The notes beneath the pieces are model-generated. The model did not search any database. It was given only the letters and a program-made list of their open reading frames with translations, and had not been told where the DNA came from. The position numbers and the translations under genes are program-made. 64,000 nucleotides of DNA from an uncultured Lachnospiraceae bacterium (lineage in GTDB: Bacteria > Bacillota > Clostridia > Lachnospirales > Lachnospiraceae), in assembly GCA_910587155.1 (NCBI GenBank), contig CAJULA010000014.1, positions 27,116 through 91,115 of the forward strand, in the 5' to 3' direction. Below, piece by piece: positions 44,392 through 53,250 of the stretch. Position 1 is the stretch's first letter. Every line of letters begins with the position of its first letter.

Positions 44392-46468
44392 CCGCATTCC
44401 CTCCGGACTCTGCCGCCTGCTCCCCGGCCTGCAGCTTTTCCAGCCCTGCCACCATGGCATCCATCTGCGCGGCGGTTTTATTGTCTCCATATTCTCTGCA
44501 AAGCGCCGCTATTTTTCCGTAGGATTCCATGGCGGCAGCAAAATCACGATTGGCCGTATCCCGAAGAGCCGCTTCCAGAATGGGCGTCATCGCCTGTTCC
44601 AGTGCCACCCGGCCGATCTGATCCAGCGGACTGCCCGCCTCCTGCACTTCCTGCGTCTCCTCCGTGGGGATCACTGGCTCTTCCGGCACTGGCTCCGGGA
44701 GCGCTTCCTCTTCCGCCTGGTCTTCCTGTGACAGGGAAGCAATAATATTTCCTATCTCCTCCGCACTCTCCTCATCTTCCAGCGCAAGATATGCTTCCTG
44801 CACTTTTGTGTACAACTCCAGAGCCGCCTCGGTATCTCCCGCCAGAACAGCCTCAAATGCCGCGGCCTCATCTGCGTCGATGCTCTCCTGGGAAAGCTCT
44901 CCGGACGCTCTGGCCTGCTTCTGCAGGGAAAGAATGATCTGCGTCGTCTCCTCCGCCTTTTCATTCTCTTCCATCTCTATGTAAGAATCCCGGATCTTCG
45001 TATATGCCTCAAGTGCGGCTTCAAAGTCACCGGCCAATATGGCATCCAATGCCGCCTGCTTATCCGCATCTATGATCACTTCATCCCTGGCCCGTGCTCT
45101 CTCGTCCTTTGCTTCCTGCGCCTCCTGCCCCTGTACCCGCAGCAGCGCAAGCTGAACCTCCCTGAGCCATTCCGGATCATCCACAATCCGCAGCATGGCC
45201 TCCGCTTTCGCGTACAGGGCGCCGGCCGTAGCCAGATCACCCTCGGCCTCCTTCATGGCGCCGCTCTGCAATAGATTGTCAATTTCCATCCCTGTGCCGG
45301 TCAGCTTCTGTTTCTGCCCGATTACGGTGATCAGCGGGGCCAGTTCTTCATATTTTTTCGCCAGTTCCAATGCCTTTTTATATTCTGCCCTGGCCGTCGT
45401 ATAATCCCTGGCTTCATATGCCACGGCCGCATTCTCCAATATGGTACTGATATTGATCTTTTCAGAAAAAAGCTGCTCCTTTTCCAGCCGCTCCGCATTT
45501 TGGTCCAGCTTCTTGCTCTCCTCCGCCGCTTTCTCATATTCCTGCCTTGCCAACAGACAGTTCAGATCGGCCATGTACGTATCGCCTGTATCTTCATAGA
45601 CAGCCATCGTACTGCGCACTTCCCGCTGTCTGCGCTGCCTGATCCGCCACCATATGACTGCAATAGTCGTCACTATGGCCACAATCAATAAAATAACAAG
45701 CGCCCAGATCAATATTTTCTTTTTCAGAGCCTTATTTTCTTTATAGGTTTTTTTGATGTCCACGGCTGCGATGCAGCAGCAGGGGATGGAATCCACACTG
45801 CCGCGCAGGTACAGCTCCTGCAGATCGCCCATAAATTCATCCACTGACTGGATCGACTCGTAGGCATCCAGTATTTCCACCCGGTTTACCCGGCCCCAGA
45901 GCCCTTCCGTGGCAGCCAGAAGAAGATCTCCGTCTGCCAGCCGTATTTTGCCCGAAACGGTAATACCCGCCTTGCCTCCCAGATAGTGATACAGATTTCC
46001 CGTCTCCTGCCCAGGTTCGACTCCCTTTTCTGTCACCTGGCCCTCAGCCTGCATCGTCTGATACACGGTGTGGGTAATGCTCTGATGATAAATTCCGGCG
46101 TCACGCAGTGCAAACAACATCACATTGCCGCAGACACCGTATCGGAATCTCGTATAATCGGAAACCAGCAGCAGAATCCCTGCTTTCAGGCGAATCCGTA
46201 TACTCTGTCTTGTCAGACATTTATGCGCTTTTTTTATACACGCCCGTATCCGCCCCGCTGACATTCCCGGCTTCTGTACAAATGCCTCAATAGCCGCGTC
46301 CACGGCCAGCTTTGCACTCTCCTGCCCGCCGTCTCCGTCGTATCCTTCCGCCACTGCCATACAATAATAACGGTCCATCTCCACAAAGCCATAATACGTC
46401 CCGTTCTGGCCGCCCAGCCCTGCCTCCGATACAAATGTGGTCACGAACTGGCTGTTCAATTTTCTCAT
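44384..46468 (-). CDS. PP2C-like pseudophosphatase with transmembrane helix and TPR-like tail, module 2
   Basis: This is a 694-residue counterpart of 15776-17512. The PP2C-like part (1-240) has AVAEGYDGDGGQESAKLAV, YGVCGNVMLFAL and LAATEGLWGRVNR. The first catalytic Asp-Gly reads Glu-Gly, SDG reads TEG, and the last DN reads DS, so catalysis is unlikely. A transmembrane helix (ILIWALVILLIVAIVTTIAV) comes near residue 255. The long tail contains tandem TPR-like repeats, two of which (ALDAILAGDFEAALEAYTKI and AFEAVLAGDTEAALELYTKV) are near copies. A glutamate/proline-rich linker precedes the last repeat. GAGGTGGCCAT precedes the start. Confidence 0.8.
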   Translation of the reverse strand: MRKLNSQFVTTFVSEAGLGGQNGTYYGFVEMDRYYCMAVAEGYDGDGGQESAKLAVDAAIEAFVQKPGMSAGRIRACIKKAHKCLTRQSIRIRLKAGILLLVSDYTRFRYGVCGNVMLFALRDAGIYHQSITHTVYQTMQAEGQVTEKGVEPGQETGNLYHYLGGKAGITVSGKIRLADGDLLLAATEGLWGRVNRVEILDAYESIQSVDEFMGDLQELYLRGSVDSIPCCCIAAVDIKKTYKENKALKKKILIWALVILLIVAIVTTIAVIWWRIRQRRQREVRSTMAVYEDTGDTYMADLNCLLARQEYEKAAEESKKLDQNAERLEKEQLFSEKINISTILENAAVAYEARDYTTARAEYKKALELAKKYEELAPLITVIGQKQKLTGTGMEIDNLLQSGAMKEAEGDLATAGALYAKAEAMLRIVDDPEWLREVQLALLRVQGQEAQEAKDERARARDEVIIDADKQAALDAILAGDFEAALEAYTKIRDSYIEMEENEKAEETTQIILSLQKQARASGELSQESIDADEAAAFEAVLAGDTEAALELYTKVQEAYLALEDEESAEEIGNIIASLSQEDQAEEEALPEPVPEEPVIPTEETQEVQEAGSPLDQIGRVALEQAMTPILEAALRDTANRDFAAAMESYGKIAALCREYGDNKTAAQMDAMVAGLEKLQAGEQAAESGGNADG

Positions 46469-46510
46469 ATGGCCACCTCATCTATACTCACCAAATGTAT
46501 ATCTCAGAGA

Positions 46511-47089
46511 TCACGCCACGATTACCGCCAGTGCGCTTCTCTGATCTTTCAGATTTCTGCGGTTCACCGCTTCGATCATATTTTGTGCTTTTTTGTATGG
46601 ATGTCCGCTCCCTGAGAGCAGTTTTTCCACATCAATCTCAGAGAGTGCCTGCCAGATGCCCGGACTGCAAAGCAGCGTAAGCCGCCCCCGCTTTTCCATC
46701 TGCCCGGCCTCCCCTTCCATCATGGTCAGATGTCTGCCGTCAAAGTTTACCAGAGACAACTCGCCCACACTGCGGTACACCACGCTTTCGCCCGCAAAAC
46801 AGGCGGCCAGAACCGACATCCTGGGCATACGTCCCTTATACAGCCGCTCGTGCAGCAGCGATGCCGCATGGGCAAACTGCCGCTCCAGCTCCGCACCTTC
46901 CACGGCCGTCATCCCCTTTGCAATACTCTCACAGGCCAGAATCGCCCCATAAGCCCCTGTCACACTGTCAATGGTGCCGTCTGCCAGTACGGCCAGAAAA
47001 CCGTCCCGGAGCTGTTTTGTCATAAAATAAGTGTTCTGATATACGTTGCTGCCAATTGTCTGCGCATTGCCATACCGCCTATTCATCAT
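46511..47089 (-). CDS. Reduced PP2C-like protein, module 2
   Basis: This is about 192 residues and shorter than the 283-residue module 1 counterpart, lacking its membrane anchor. Visible motifs are GFLAVLADGTIDSVTGAY, VVYRSVGELSLVNFDGRHL and LLCSPGIWQALSEID. The SDG motif reads SPG and the final DN reads DQ, so the metal centre is incomplete. The start overlaps the end of the zinc-ribbon FHA gene, matching the module 1 arrangement. It probably binds an FHA protein or phosphopeptide without hydrolysing it. Confidence 0.72.
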   Translation of the reverse strand: MMNRRYGNAQTIGSNVYQNTYFMTKQLRDGFLAVLADGTIDSVTGAYGAILACESIAKGMTAVEGAELERQFAHAASLLHERLYKGRMPRMSVLAACFAGESVVYRSVGELSLVNFDGRHLTMMEGEAGQMEKRGRLTLLCSPGIWQALSEIDVEKLLSGSGHPYKKAQNMIEAVNRRNLKDQRSALAVIVA

Positions 47090-47588
47090 CCTCTTCCCAC
47101 TCAAAGTTCGCACCACATAAAGGAATGAACAGCAGCCTGCTCTTACCCAGCTCAATCTGGTCAAAAGCCTCCAGCTGCGTAGGTGCATAGACCGCCTCCC
47201 CGTTCAGATACACCAGTCCCTGTGCATCACCGGGCAGCAGAAATGTACTTCTCTTCTTTGCATCATAAGAGACAATGGCATGATTCTTATAGGAAATATT
47301 GTTATCCCCCAGAATCCGGATATCCATCTCCGGGCTTCTGCCGATAAAATTCTTTTCCGCAATCATCCGGTAATCCTTGCCTTTGGACGGCCCTTCAATG
47401 CAGACCAGCCATCCCACCACGGGATGCATCACTTCCAGTTCTTCCAGATAAGTCGTATCCCGAAGGACGCCATCCACATCCTCACCCTTTTTTCTGGCTA
47501 TGTTGACAGCCGTGCTGCAGTAGGGACAGATGGTGCCATACCGCTTCTCGCTGAATAAATGTCCGTTTTCACATCTGATCAAACCCAT
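47079..47588 (-). CDS. Zinc-ribbon FHA domain protein, module 2
   Basis: This is a 169-residue protein. The N-terminal zinc ribbon is CENGHLFSEKRYGTICPYC. The FHA domain from about residue 60 has FIGRSPEMDIRILGDN, ISYKNHAIVSYDAKKRS and IELGKSRLLFIPLCGANF. The serine of the phosphothreonine site is kept here, unlike in the module 1 copy. AGGAGCTTATC precedes the start. It is expected to be the soluble phospho-reader that links the membrane proteins to assembly of the tail. Confidence 0.88.
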   Translation of the reverse strand: MGLIRCENGHLFSEKRYGTICPYCSTAVNIARKKGEDVDGVLRDTTYLEELEVMHPVVGWLVCIEGPSKGKDYRMIAEKNFIGRSPEMDIRILGDNNISYKNHAIVSYDAKKRSTFLLPGDAQGLVYLNGEAVYAPTQLEAFDQIELGKSRLLFIPLCGANFEWEEDDE

Positions 47589-47624
47589 GATAAGCTCCTG
47601 TCAGTTCTCTTCCTTCGGTATTTT

Positions 47625-48074
47625 TTATTCCAGTACAATCTTCTCGTATGAGATATATATGATATCGCCCCGCGAAATCCGGTAAGGAATGCCCCGGCGC
47701 AGTTTATACACCACATTCCCTTCCTTCTGCCGCAGCCCCACCATGCCCTTTTGCGCTCTGGCACATACATACCAGTATGATCCATAACGCACAAGAGCCG
47801 CATGTTCTTCCTCAATGGAAGCAGCATATGCGGAATCGGAGAAGTCAATATTTACCATCTTCGCAGGCGTGGATTTCCCAATCAACAGTTCTTTCTGTTT
47901 TCCCAATTCATGCGTATCCCTGACTCCGCCCCGGTCGTCCATAACCAGCGCACGGATACGCACCCGTCTCTTAATGTATTCCGATATATGGATACAGGTA
48001 AGCCAGATCACAATCCCCCATAAAGCAACCGTGGAAACCACCAGGAATATACCAAGTGCACTCTGGTCTGCCAT
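47625..48074 (-). CDS. Membrane-anchored FHA-like protein, module 2
   Basis: This is a 149-residue protein. One helix at residues 8-30 (IFLVVSTVALWGIVIWLTC) is followed by a basic stop-transfer and an FHA-like beta domain (LLIGKSTPAKMVNIDFS, EEEHAALVRYGSYWYVCARA, ISRGDIIYISYEKIVLE). The FHA residues are less conserved than in 18880-19437. GGGAGGATTCT precedes the ATG. It is the first gene after the tube gene, behind an intergenic region with two inverted repeats. Confidence 0.78.
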   Translation of the reverse strand: MADQSALGIFLVVSTVALWGIVIWLTCIHISEYIKRRVRIRALVMDDRGGVRDTHELGKQKELLIGKSTPAKMVNIDFSDSAYAASIEEEHAALVRYGSYWYVCARAQKGMVGLRQKEGNVVYKLRRGIPYRISRGDIIYISYEKIVLE

Positions 48075-48102
48075 AGAATCCTCCCACCTCTGACGGCTGA
48101 TC

Positions 48103-48181
48103 CGCCCGTCGGGCGAACCTGCACTTTATGTAAATCATACGTTACTTCAGGAGAGAATCCACACTGCCCGATTCTCTCCTG
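48103..48181 (-). repeat. Paired inverted repeats between tube and FHA genes
   Basis: CAGGAGAGAATC (48148-48159) pairs with GATTCTCTCCTG (48170-48181) over 12 perfect bases with a 10-base loop. CGCCCG and CGGGCG (48103-48115) form a second short palindrome. There is no T-run on the minus strand, so this is not a classic terminator. It could limit readthrough from the highly expressed sheath-tube genes into the regulatory genes or protect the upstream RNA end. Confidence 0.65.
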
Positions 48182-48246
48182 CACTGAACAAGTAAACTTA
48201 TAAAACCTATGAAATGCCCTGCTATGTGAAATTTGGCTGTTGTTGA

Positions 48247-48657
48247 TTATTCTACGGTTATGTCTGCCAGCCTGTCTTTCTTCTGTCTTACTACCAGCGT
48301 GAATCTCTTCTCCTGGTCAGCATTCTCTTCCTTGTAGGAAACGGGGAAAGCGTGGCTGAATTTGTATTTTGTAGTCACATCGTTATGCGTATAGGAAACT
48401 TCCACTGCTTTGTAGCAGTCCGCACTGTTGGACGCCACCAGAGACCATTCCAGCATTTTCTTGGACTCGTCTCCGAGAATCTTCTTCTCGGAATCCATAT
48501 TGATCACACCCTGGATCACCAGTGTGCAATAGATGTCTGCTGAACGTGCGTAGGAGCGTTCGTCAATCGCCGATGTAAACTCCACATTGGAAATTCCTTC
48601 CGTAATTTCTGCGATGTCAGCAATTTTAAGACTGTTTGCCTGTACTGTTAAAGCCAT
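48247..48657 (-). CDS. Hcp-like tail tube protein, module 2
   Basis: This is a 136-residue protein starting MALTVQANSLKIADIAEITE. It shares the tube plan with the module 1 copies: SYARSADIYCTLVIQGVI, a central EWSLVASNSADCYKAVEVSY, FSHAFPVSYKEENAD and TLVVRQKKDRLADITVE. AAGAAGGGATACTT precedes the ATG; an upstream frame extension was rejected on that basis. It follows the sheath gene by 80 bases. There is only one copy in this module. Confidence 0.82.
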   Translation of the reverse strand: MALTVQANSLKIADIAEITEGISNVEFTSAIDERSYARSADIYCTLVIQGVINMDSEKKILGDESKKMLEWSLVASNSADCYKAVEVSYTHNDVTTKYKFSHAFPVSYKEENADQEKRFTLVVRQKKDRLADITVE

Positions 48658-48737
48658 AAGTATCCCTTCTTTCTCATATTTGGGTCCAAATCCCACATGC
48701 AGGGCATGCAACCTTTCCTATGCTGCCTGGCGCGCGG

Positions 48738-50975
48738 TTATTCGTTTTCCATGATATTGATGGAAAAGCTCTCGGACACACCTTTGGACTCGATGCGGAT
48801 ATCACAAAGCCCATCCGCAATATTTTCCAGCGCCACACTCTCGCCTTCCCGTATAATGGAATTGTCCCAGGTGCCAAACTTCATCCATTCACTGATCTGT
48901 CCGCTGGGAGCAAAATATGCGCGGATGCTGCGCTCGTCTTTGTTTCGCAGCTGAGCCGCCATCATGCGCTCTATGTACGTACGTCTGGTCGTCTGGAATA
49001 CGCTCCGGTATGTCCTGCGGTCCATATGCATGCTTCTGGCGCTCATAACGGTCACGCCACTGACGGACTTGCCATCCACCGTATAATTGTCGGAAGAGAA
49101 GACAAAGCCAAACTTATTCTGGTCGATCTCTTCCTTGACATCATTGGTAAAGCCGGATATCTCCTTGGCAAACACAATGGGCAGCCGCAGAGCGTTCTCA
49201 TCCTCTTCCAGATCAAACCGTACACCCGGAAAATCCGGATATACTTTTTTCAGGTATGTCTTCAGATAATTGGGACACTGACACGCGGCCACAATACCTG
49301 CAGCCACAAACTCCGCCCCGATATAGACACCCTTCATCCAGAACTTCACATCGTTTTCCATGCCTTTGGGAAATTCCACACCGCCCGTCTCATTGATGCG
49401 CGCGCCTCTGGAAGTCACCACCCTGGATTTGTCTTCCGGCACGACCGTCATATTGGGGAAGCAGGCAATGGCATATTCGTCATATACGCTGCCCGCAATT
49501 TCCTCCGCCTTTTCCATAAAGGCAGCGGCGCCTTCGGTGGCCATCCTCGCAAACGTACTCTCTTCCCCTGTTTCAAAACCAAAGAAAGTCTGTATTTTAT
49601 ATTTCTTGATCCCGTTCAGGAGATTCTGCAAAGTATCCATAGAGGAGAAAAATACCGGATCATCCTCATCATATTCACCCGCATAGCCCCATTTCTCCGC
49701 GAAATCCACTGTCATTTCCGTGGAGTAATCATCCAGCGGTGTCTCTCTCTGCAGTTCAATCCTGGGCACGATGCCAAACCAGATCGTATCGGTATAATCA
49801 GTCTTATTGTTGACAGTCTCCAGATACAGCCGCAGCTTATCCATGTTCTGGGACTCTACCAGCTCCTCGATTGGCAGATTTGTCACCAGCAGAGAAGGGG
49901 CCATACCCTTGATCTTGGGAGAATATGCGTCAAAGAACGCCTTAACCCCCAGGATACGTTCAAACACCGGCTTCGCCACCTTGATAAAATCCTTCTGCCA
50001 TGTATTGTACAAAGCGCTGTAATTGTTAAACAGCTCCACCTTTTTCCCGGTTTCCATCACCGCCAGCTTGGAAGACATCTTATTGGTAAAAGCGGAAACG
50101 ACCAGCTCCTGCATCAGTGAAGAAACTTTCTCCATGCCCGTCTCCTGCTCTTCCTGAAAGCCGACTGCCGCCCGACGGCGCTGCTCGATCAGATTGTACC
50201 GCTCTTCTATCTCGGACACCAGAAGCTGTGTGGCCTGATCATCAACTTCCAGAAGCGGTATCTCCTCACCGGGTTTGAACGTAATGGTCTTCATCTCGCC
50301 TTCCCCGTCAAAATAGGGAAGTGCCGGTGCCGGTGTGCCGCCGCCTGCCTTTCCTGCCGCTTCGATGGCTGCAAGGTTTTCACGGATCGTCCCGATCATC
50401 AGTGCGATCTGGGTGGGAAACTCATTATAAAAATTTTCTGTCTCGTTGATCTTCTTGGAAAGCATCTTGAGACGTTTTAGCTTGGCAGGAGAATCGCTCT
50501 CCAGCTTCATACTCTCCTTAGCCAGATAATTCACATCCTTGTTCAGACGCTTCATATCATTAAGCGTCTTTTGCGGAGACAGCATTTCCAGCATGGACTC
50601 GTAGTTAAAGGTCACATTTGGCTTGTTGGAACTGCGCTTTTCGTCGATCAGCCGTATGAATGTCTTCAGGAAATTATTATTGCGGTCGATCACGATCTCT
50701 TTTACAAACTGGGCCGGAATCCCCATGGGCCGCTCCAGTGTGTATACCATACGTTTGCTGTCAGCGTCAAAATAGCTGTAGATCGTGGGTGCGAATTTTC
50801 TCAGGAACTCGTCAAAACTGTGCACCAGCAGATGACTGTGGATCTCTTTGATCTTTTCATCCGTGAGACTCTTGTCTGTAGTCTCGATTCCCGCCATCAG
50901 ATTGATCAGATCCAGACATTCCGGATTGATGACGTCAAAGAGTACGGTTCGGTTGGTTTGATTAATAATTTTCAT
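48738..50975 (-). CDS. Contractile sheath protein, TssB-TssC-like single chain, module 2
   Basis: This is a 745-residue protein starting MKIINQTNRTVLFDVINPEC. As in the module 1 copy, a TssB-like part (residues 40-160, with TFNYESMLEMLSPQKTLNDM) is joined through helical sequence to a TssC-like part. The latter has FPGVRFDLEEDENALRL, TRRTYIERMMAAQLRNKD and a final beta pair ending SESFSINIMENE. Shared blocks with 20946-23117 include KVYIGAE-type VYIGAEFVAAGIVAACQCPN. It begins module 2, directly behind a strong promoter and a short leader with a stem. GAGGAACAGACCA precedes the ATG. Whether both sheaths form separate organelles is not known. Confidence 0.78.
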   Translation of the reverse strand: MKIINQTNRTVLFDVINPECLDLINLMAGIETTDKSLTDEKIKEIHSHLLVHSFDEFLRKFAPTIYSYFDADSKRMVYTLERPMGIPAQFVKEIVIDRNNNFLKTFIRLIDEKRSSNKPNVTFNYESMLEMLSPQKTLNDMKRLNKDVNYLAKESMKLESDSPAKLKRLKMLSKKINETENFYNEFPTQIALMIGTIRENLAAIEAAGKAGGGTPAPALPYFDGEGEMKTITFKPGEEIPLLEVDDQATQLLVSEIEERYNLIEQRRRAAVGFQEEQETGMEKVSSLMQELVVSAFTNKMSSKLAVMETGKKVELFNNYSALYNTWQKDFIKVAKPVFERILGVKAFFDAYSPKIKGMAPSLLVTNLPIEELVESQNMDKLRLYLETVNNKTDYTDTIWFGIVPRIELQRETPLDDYSTEMTVDFAEKWGYAGEYDEDDPVFFSSMDTLQNLLNGIKKYKIQTFFGFETGEESTFARMATEGAAAFMEKAEEIAGSVYDEYAIACFPNMTVVPEDKSRVVTSRGARINETGGVEFPKGMENDVKFWMKGVYIGAEFVAAGIVAACQCPNYLKTYLKKVYPDFPGVRFDLEEDENALRLPIVFAKEISGFTNDVKEEIDQNKFGFVFSSDNYTVDGKSVSGVTVMSARSMHMDRRTYRSVFQTTRRTYIERMMAAQLRNKDERSIRAYFAPSGQISEWMKFGTWDNSIIREGESVALENIADGLCDIRIESKGVSESFSINIMENE

Positions 50976-51052
50976 TGGTCTGTTCCTCGCACTTTTGGAG
51001 TCTGTCGGTAATAGCAACAGACAGGAAACATTTTCCAGCCTGTCTTGTACAA

Positions 51053-51081
51053 ATTGTATCATTTGTTCAAAATTGAGTCAA
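51053..51081 (-). promoter_or_regulatory. Sigma-A-type promoter of injection module 2
   Basis: On the minus strand TTGACT (51076-51081) and TACAAT (51053-51058) are separated by 17 bases, each with one mismatch to consensus. The leader of about 70 bases holds AGACAGG pairing with CCTGTCT. The sheath gene starts at 50975. The rest of 50976-51281 is AT-rich, with no further gene. Confidence 0.85.
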
Positions 51082-51217
51082 TAATTATTACTAATATTTA
51101 CTAGAATTTGTCAGACACCCAAACCCGTTAGGACTGAAAATAGTCCAAAAATAAAAGAAAATTCCTCCACCGATTTGGTAAAAAGAATTGCATTCCCGTA
51201 TAAAAATTCCCCCTCGT

Positions 51218-51270
51218 AAAAAATACCCGGCACCGGGCAGTGTATCTTTCTGCACCGTGTACCGGGTATT
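51218..51270 (-). terminator. Intrinsic terminator of the S8 protease gene
   Basis: On the minus strand AATACCCGG pairs with CCGGGTATT over nine bases and is followed by a run of T. It is 12 bases after the protease stop and isolates that gene from module 2. Confidence 0.85.
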
Positions 51271-51281
51271 CCGCCTCTTTC

Positions 51282-53006
51282 TTAAAACAACCCCGCCAGT
51301 TCCCGAAAGGTATGTTGGACATTGATTTTTCCCAGGCCCCATTCCCTGCTGGGATACTCGATGCCGCTCTCCCTCACCGCTCCCAGCGCCAGATAATATT
51401 TCAGCTCCCTGCCGGATGCCAGCGGATAATTCCGTTCCACTACTGCCCACTGCATCATCTGGGCCGCCGCCCCTGCGGCAATGGCAGCCGCCAGACTGCT
51501 TCCCGTCCGTTTTCCCAGTGATGTGGAAATGTCCACCCCCGGCGCCGCAAATTCCGGCTTGATACGCCGGTCTGCCGTGAATCCCCGACCCGAGCGCTCA
51601 TAGAAACCACCGTCCCTGTCATTATAAGCAGTAATCGAAATCACCCCTTCCGCCATGGCCGGGGTCGTCAGTGTGATATCCGGTTCCGGGCGCAGAAAAT
51701 AAGTATCACTGTGCATAAACTCTCCGATTGGCAGCCACATATTATAGGAAGCTCCCGCAATGGCGATATCCGCCTCTATCGTAAACGTCCAAACCCCCTG
51801 TGTCGGTCTCTCAAAGCGGAAGATCAGAAGGCTCCGCCCTGTCGTCTCCTCCAGCAGAAAACTGTCGATGGTAACAATCGTGCGGTCAAACACAAATGTA
51901 TACATTTCCGTGCGACGGTCACTTCCCGTGATCCGGTTGATCGTCTCCCCTCCGGGGGTACGCATAGTCATCCGATAGCGGCTCGGCCCCTCCGCCCACA
52001 CTTCCATCACAAATCCCCTGTCATTTTCTCCTACCCGCATTTCCACGGTATGAGGCGTTGTAGCGGAAAGCCCCATATAATGATGCCCCGATGCGCCTTC
52101 ATTGCCGCCGCAGACAACAATCGCCCTACTCCTTCTCTGGGCAATCGTGTTCAGATACCGATCCAGTGCGGAAGAACCGGTATGACTACCGTAATTGCTG
52201 CCAATCCCCAGACAGATAACCACCGGGCGTTCTCTGGCCACTGCGAAGCTTTCCAGATACTTTACCGCCATCACGATATCCGTCTCGGAAAACGCAGGCA
52301 CACCGTCGGGCAGAATATAATAGTCCCGCAGATATTGCTTGGCTTCCCGCAATTTGACCACAACAATGTCACAATCCGGCGCGGCTCCGACAAACCGCCG
52401 TCCCTCGTCCAGCATACTGCCTGCCGCGACACTGGCTATGGCCGTTCCGTGACCGTCCGTATCCCAGCTCGGCACAATATCCCGCGGCGTCTCTGAGAGA
52501 AGTGCCTCCTCAATCTGTTCCCTGACATATTCTGTCCCATAGAGAAAGCCTTCCGGCGGCTGACCGCTTATCGTCTGATCCCATATGGACAGAATCCGGC
52601 TGCCGCCTGCGCCATTGCGGAACACATCTTGTGTATACCGGATTCCTGTGTCAATAAATCCCATGATCACCCCCTGCCCCGTCAGAGACAGCGGTTCCTG
52701 CTGAAGCTGCAAAATCCCGGCGTCCGACAGGGCCAGGGAATCGAAAATCTGCCCGTTTTCCGCTTCTTCCTGCTGCATCAGCCCATAGCACTTGGGTATC
52801 TCATAATACGAGAAAGATCCGATTCCTGCCGGCATACCTTCCACCGGACGGAAATAAATAATATACAGATCTGTGTCCACAGCCACCCGGCAGTAATCAT
52901 AAAGCCCTTCCGAAACATTGGTTTCCGGATTATCCACATCCACAATCTTATAATCCCGCAGAAGCTCCCTGAACTCTTTTGCATTTACTTTTTCTTCACA
53001 TGTCAT
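51282..53006 (-). CDS. S8 (subtilisin-like) peptidase, clostridial Csp type
   Basis: This is a 574-residue protein with the catalytic triad in place: aspartate in GFIDTGIRYTQDVFRN, histidine in DTDGHGTAIASVAAGS and serine in GKRTGSSLAAAIAAGAA. A large insertion with beta strands lies between histidine and serine (residues about 290-430), as in clostridial CspABC-type proteases. There is no signal peptide. ATG at 53006 (MTCEEKVNAKEF) matches the family's usual start. A longer frame would need a TTG start at 53102 and gives a spurious hydrophobic N-terminus; neither has a strong ribosome site. The gene has its own terminator and no functional link to module 2 is shown, although it lies just upstream of it. 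Confidence 0.88.
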   Translation of the reverse strand: MTCEEKVNAKEFRELLRDYKIVDVDNPETNVSEGLYDYCRVAVDTDLYIIYFRPVEGMPAGIGSFSYYEIPKCYGLMQQEEAENGQIFDSLALSDAGILQLQQEPLSLTGQGVIMGFIDTGIRYTQDVFRNGAGGSRILSIWDQTISGQPPEGFLYGTEYVREQIEEALLSETPRDIVPSWDTDGHGTAIASVAAGSMLDEGRRFVGAAPDCDIVVVKLREAKQYLRDYYILPDGVPAFSETDIVMAVKYLESFAVARERPVVICLGIGSNYGSHTGSSALDRYLNTIAQRRSRAIVVCGGNEGASGHHYMGLSATTPHTVEMRVGENDRGFVMEVWAEGPSRYRMTMRTPGGETINRITGSDRRTEMYTFVFDRTIVTIDSFLLEETTGRSLLIFRFERPTQGVWTFTIEADIAIAGASYNMWLPIGEFMHSDTYFLRPEPDITLTTPAMAEGVISITAYNDRDGGFYERSGRGFTADRRIKPEFAAPGVDISTSLGKRTGSSLAAAIAAGAAAQMMQWAVVERNYPLASGRELKYYLALGAVRESGIEYPSREWGLGKINVQHTFRELAGLF

Positions 53007-53250
53007 GGAAATAACCCATTTTATTTTCCTTATTTCCATCATATGAAGATATGAAAAACTGTTGCAAAAGCCTATGATCAAGGACGCGGAAAAGAGAGAC
53101 AACCAGAGCTGTCACAGGACAATCCGGCAGATCCATAAAATAAATGCAGGACAGCACAAGGCACTGCAGGATCGTTTCAGATGAGAGCTGTTGATTCAGT
53201 GGAAGAATCGAATACTAAATGAAAACGGAGGACATTTCAAATGGCCCCTC

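Noticed and set aside
1..51062. Prophage
   Set aside because: Tail-like genes are present, but no capsid, portal, terminase, integrase, lysis or replication genes are seen, and FHA and PP2C-like regulators are not phage-like.
13305..51062. Classical extracellular contractile system (Afp/PVC type)
   Set aside because: No Afp15-like AAA+ ATPase, no two or three sheath paralogues side by side, and no tail fibre gene; the FHA/PP2C set points to T6SS-like control.
53007..53102. Extended N-terminus of the S8 protease from a TTG codon
   Set aside because: It adds a hydrophobic stretch not expected in this cytosolic family, and no ribosome site supports it.
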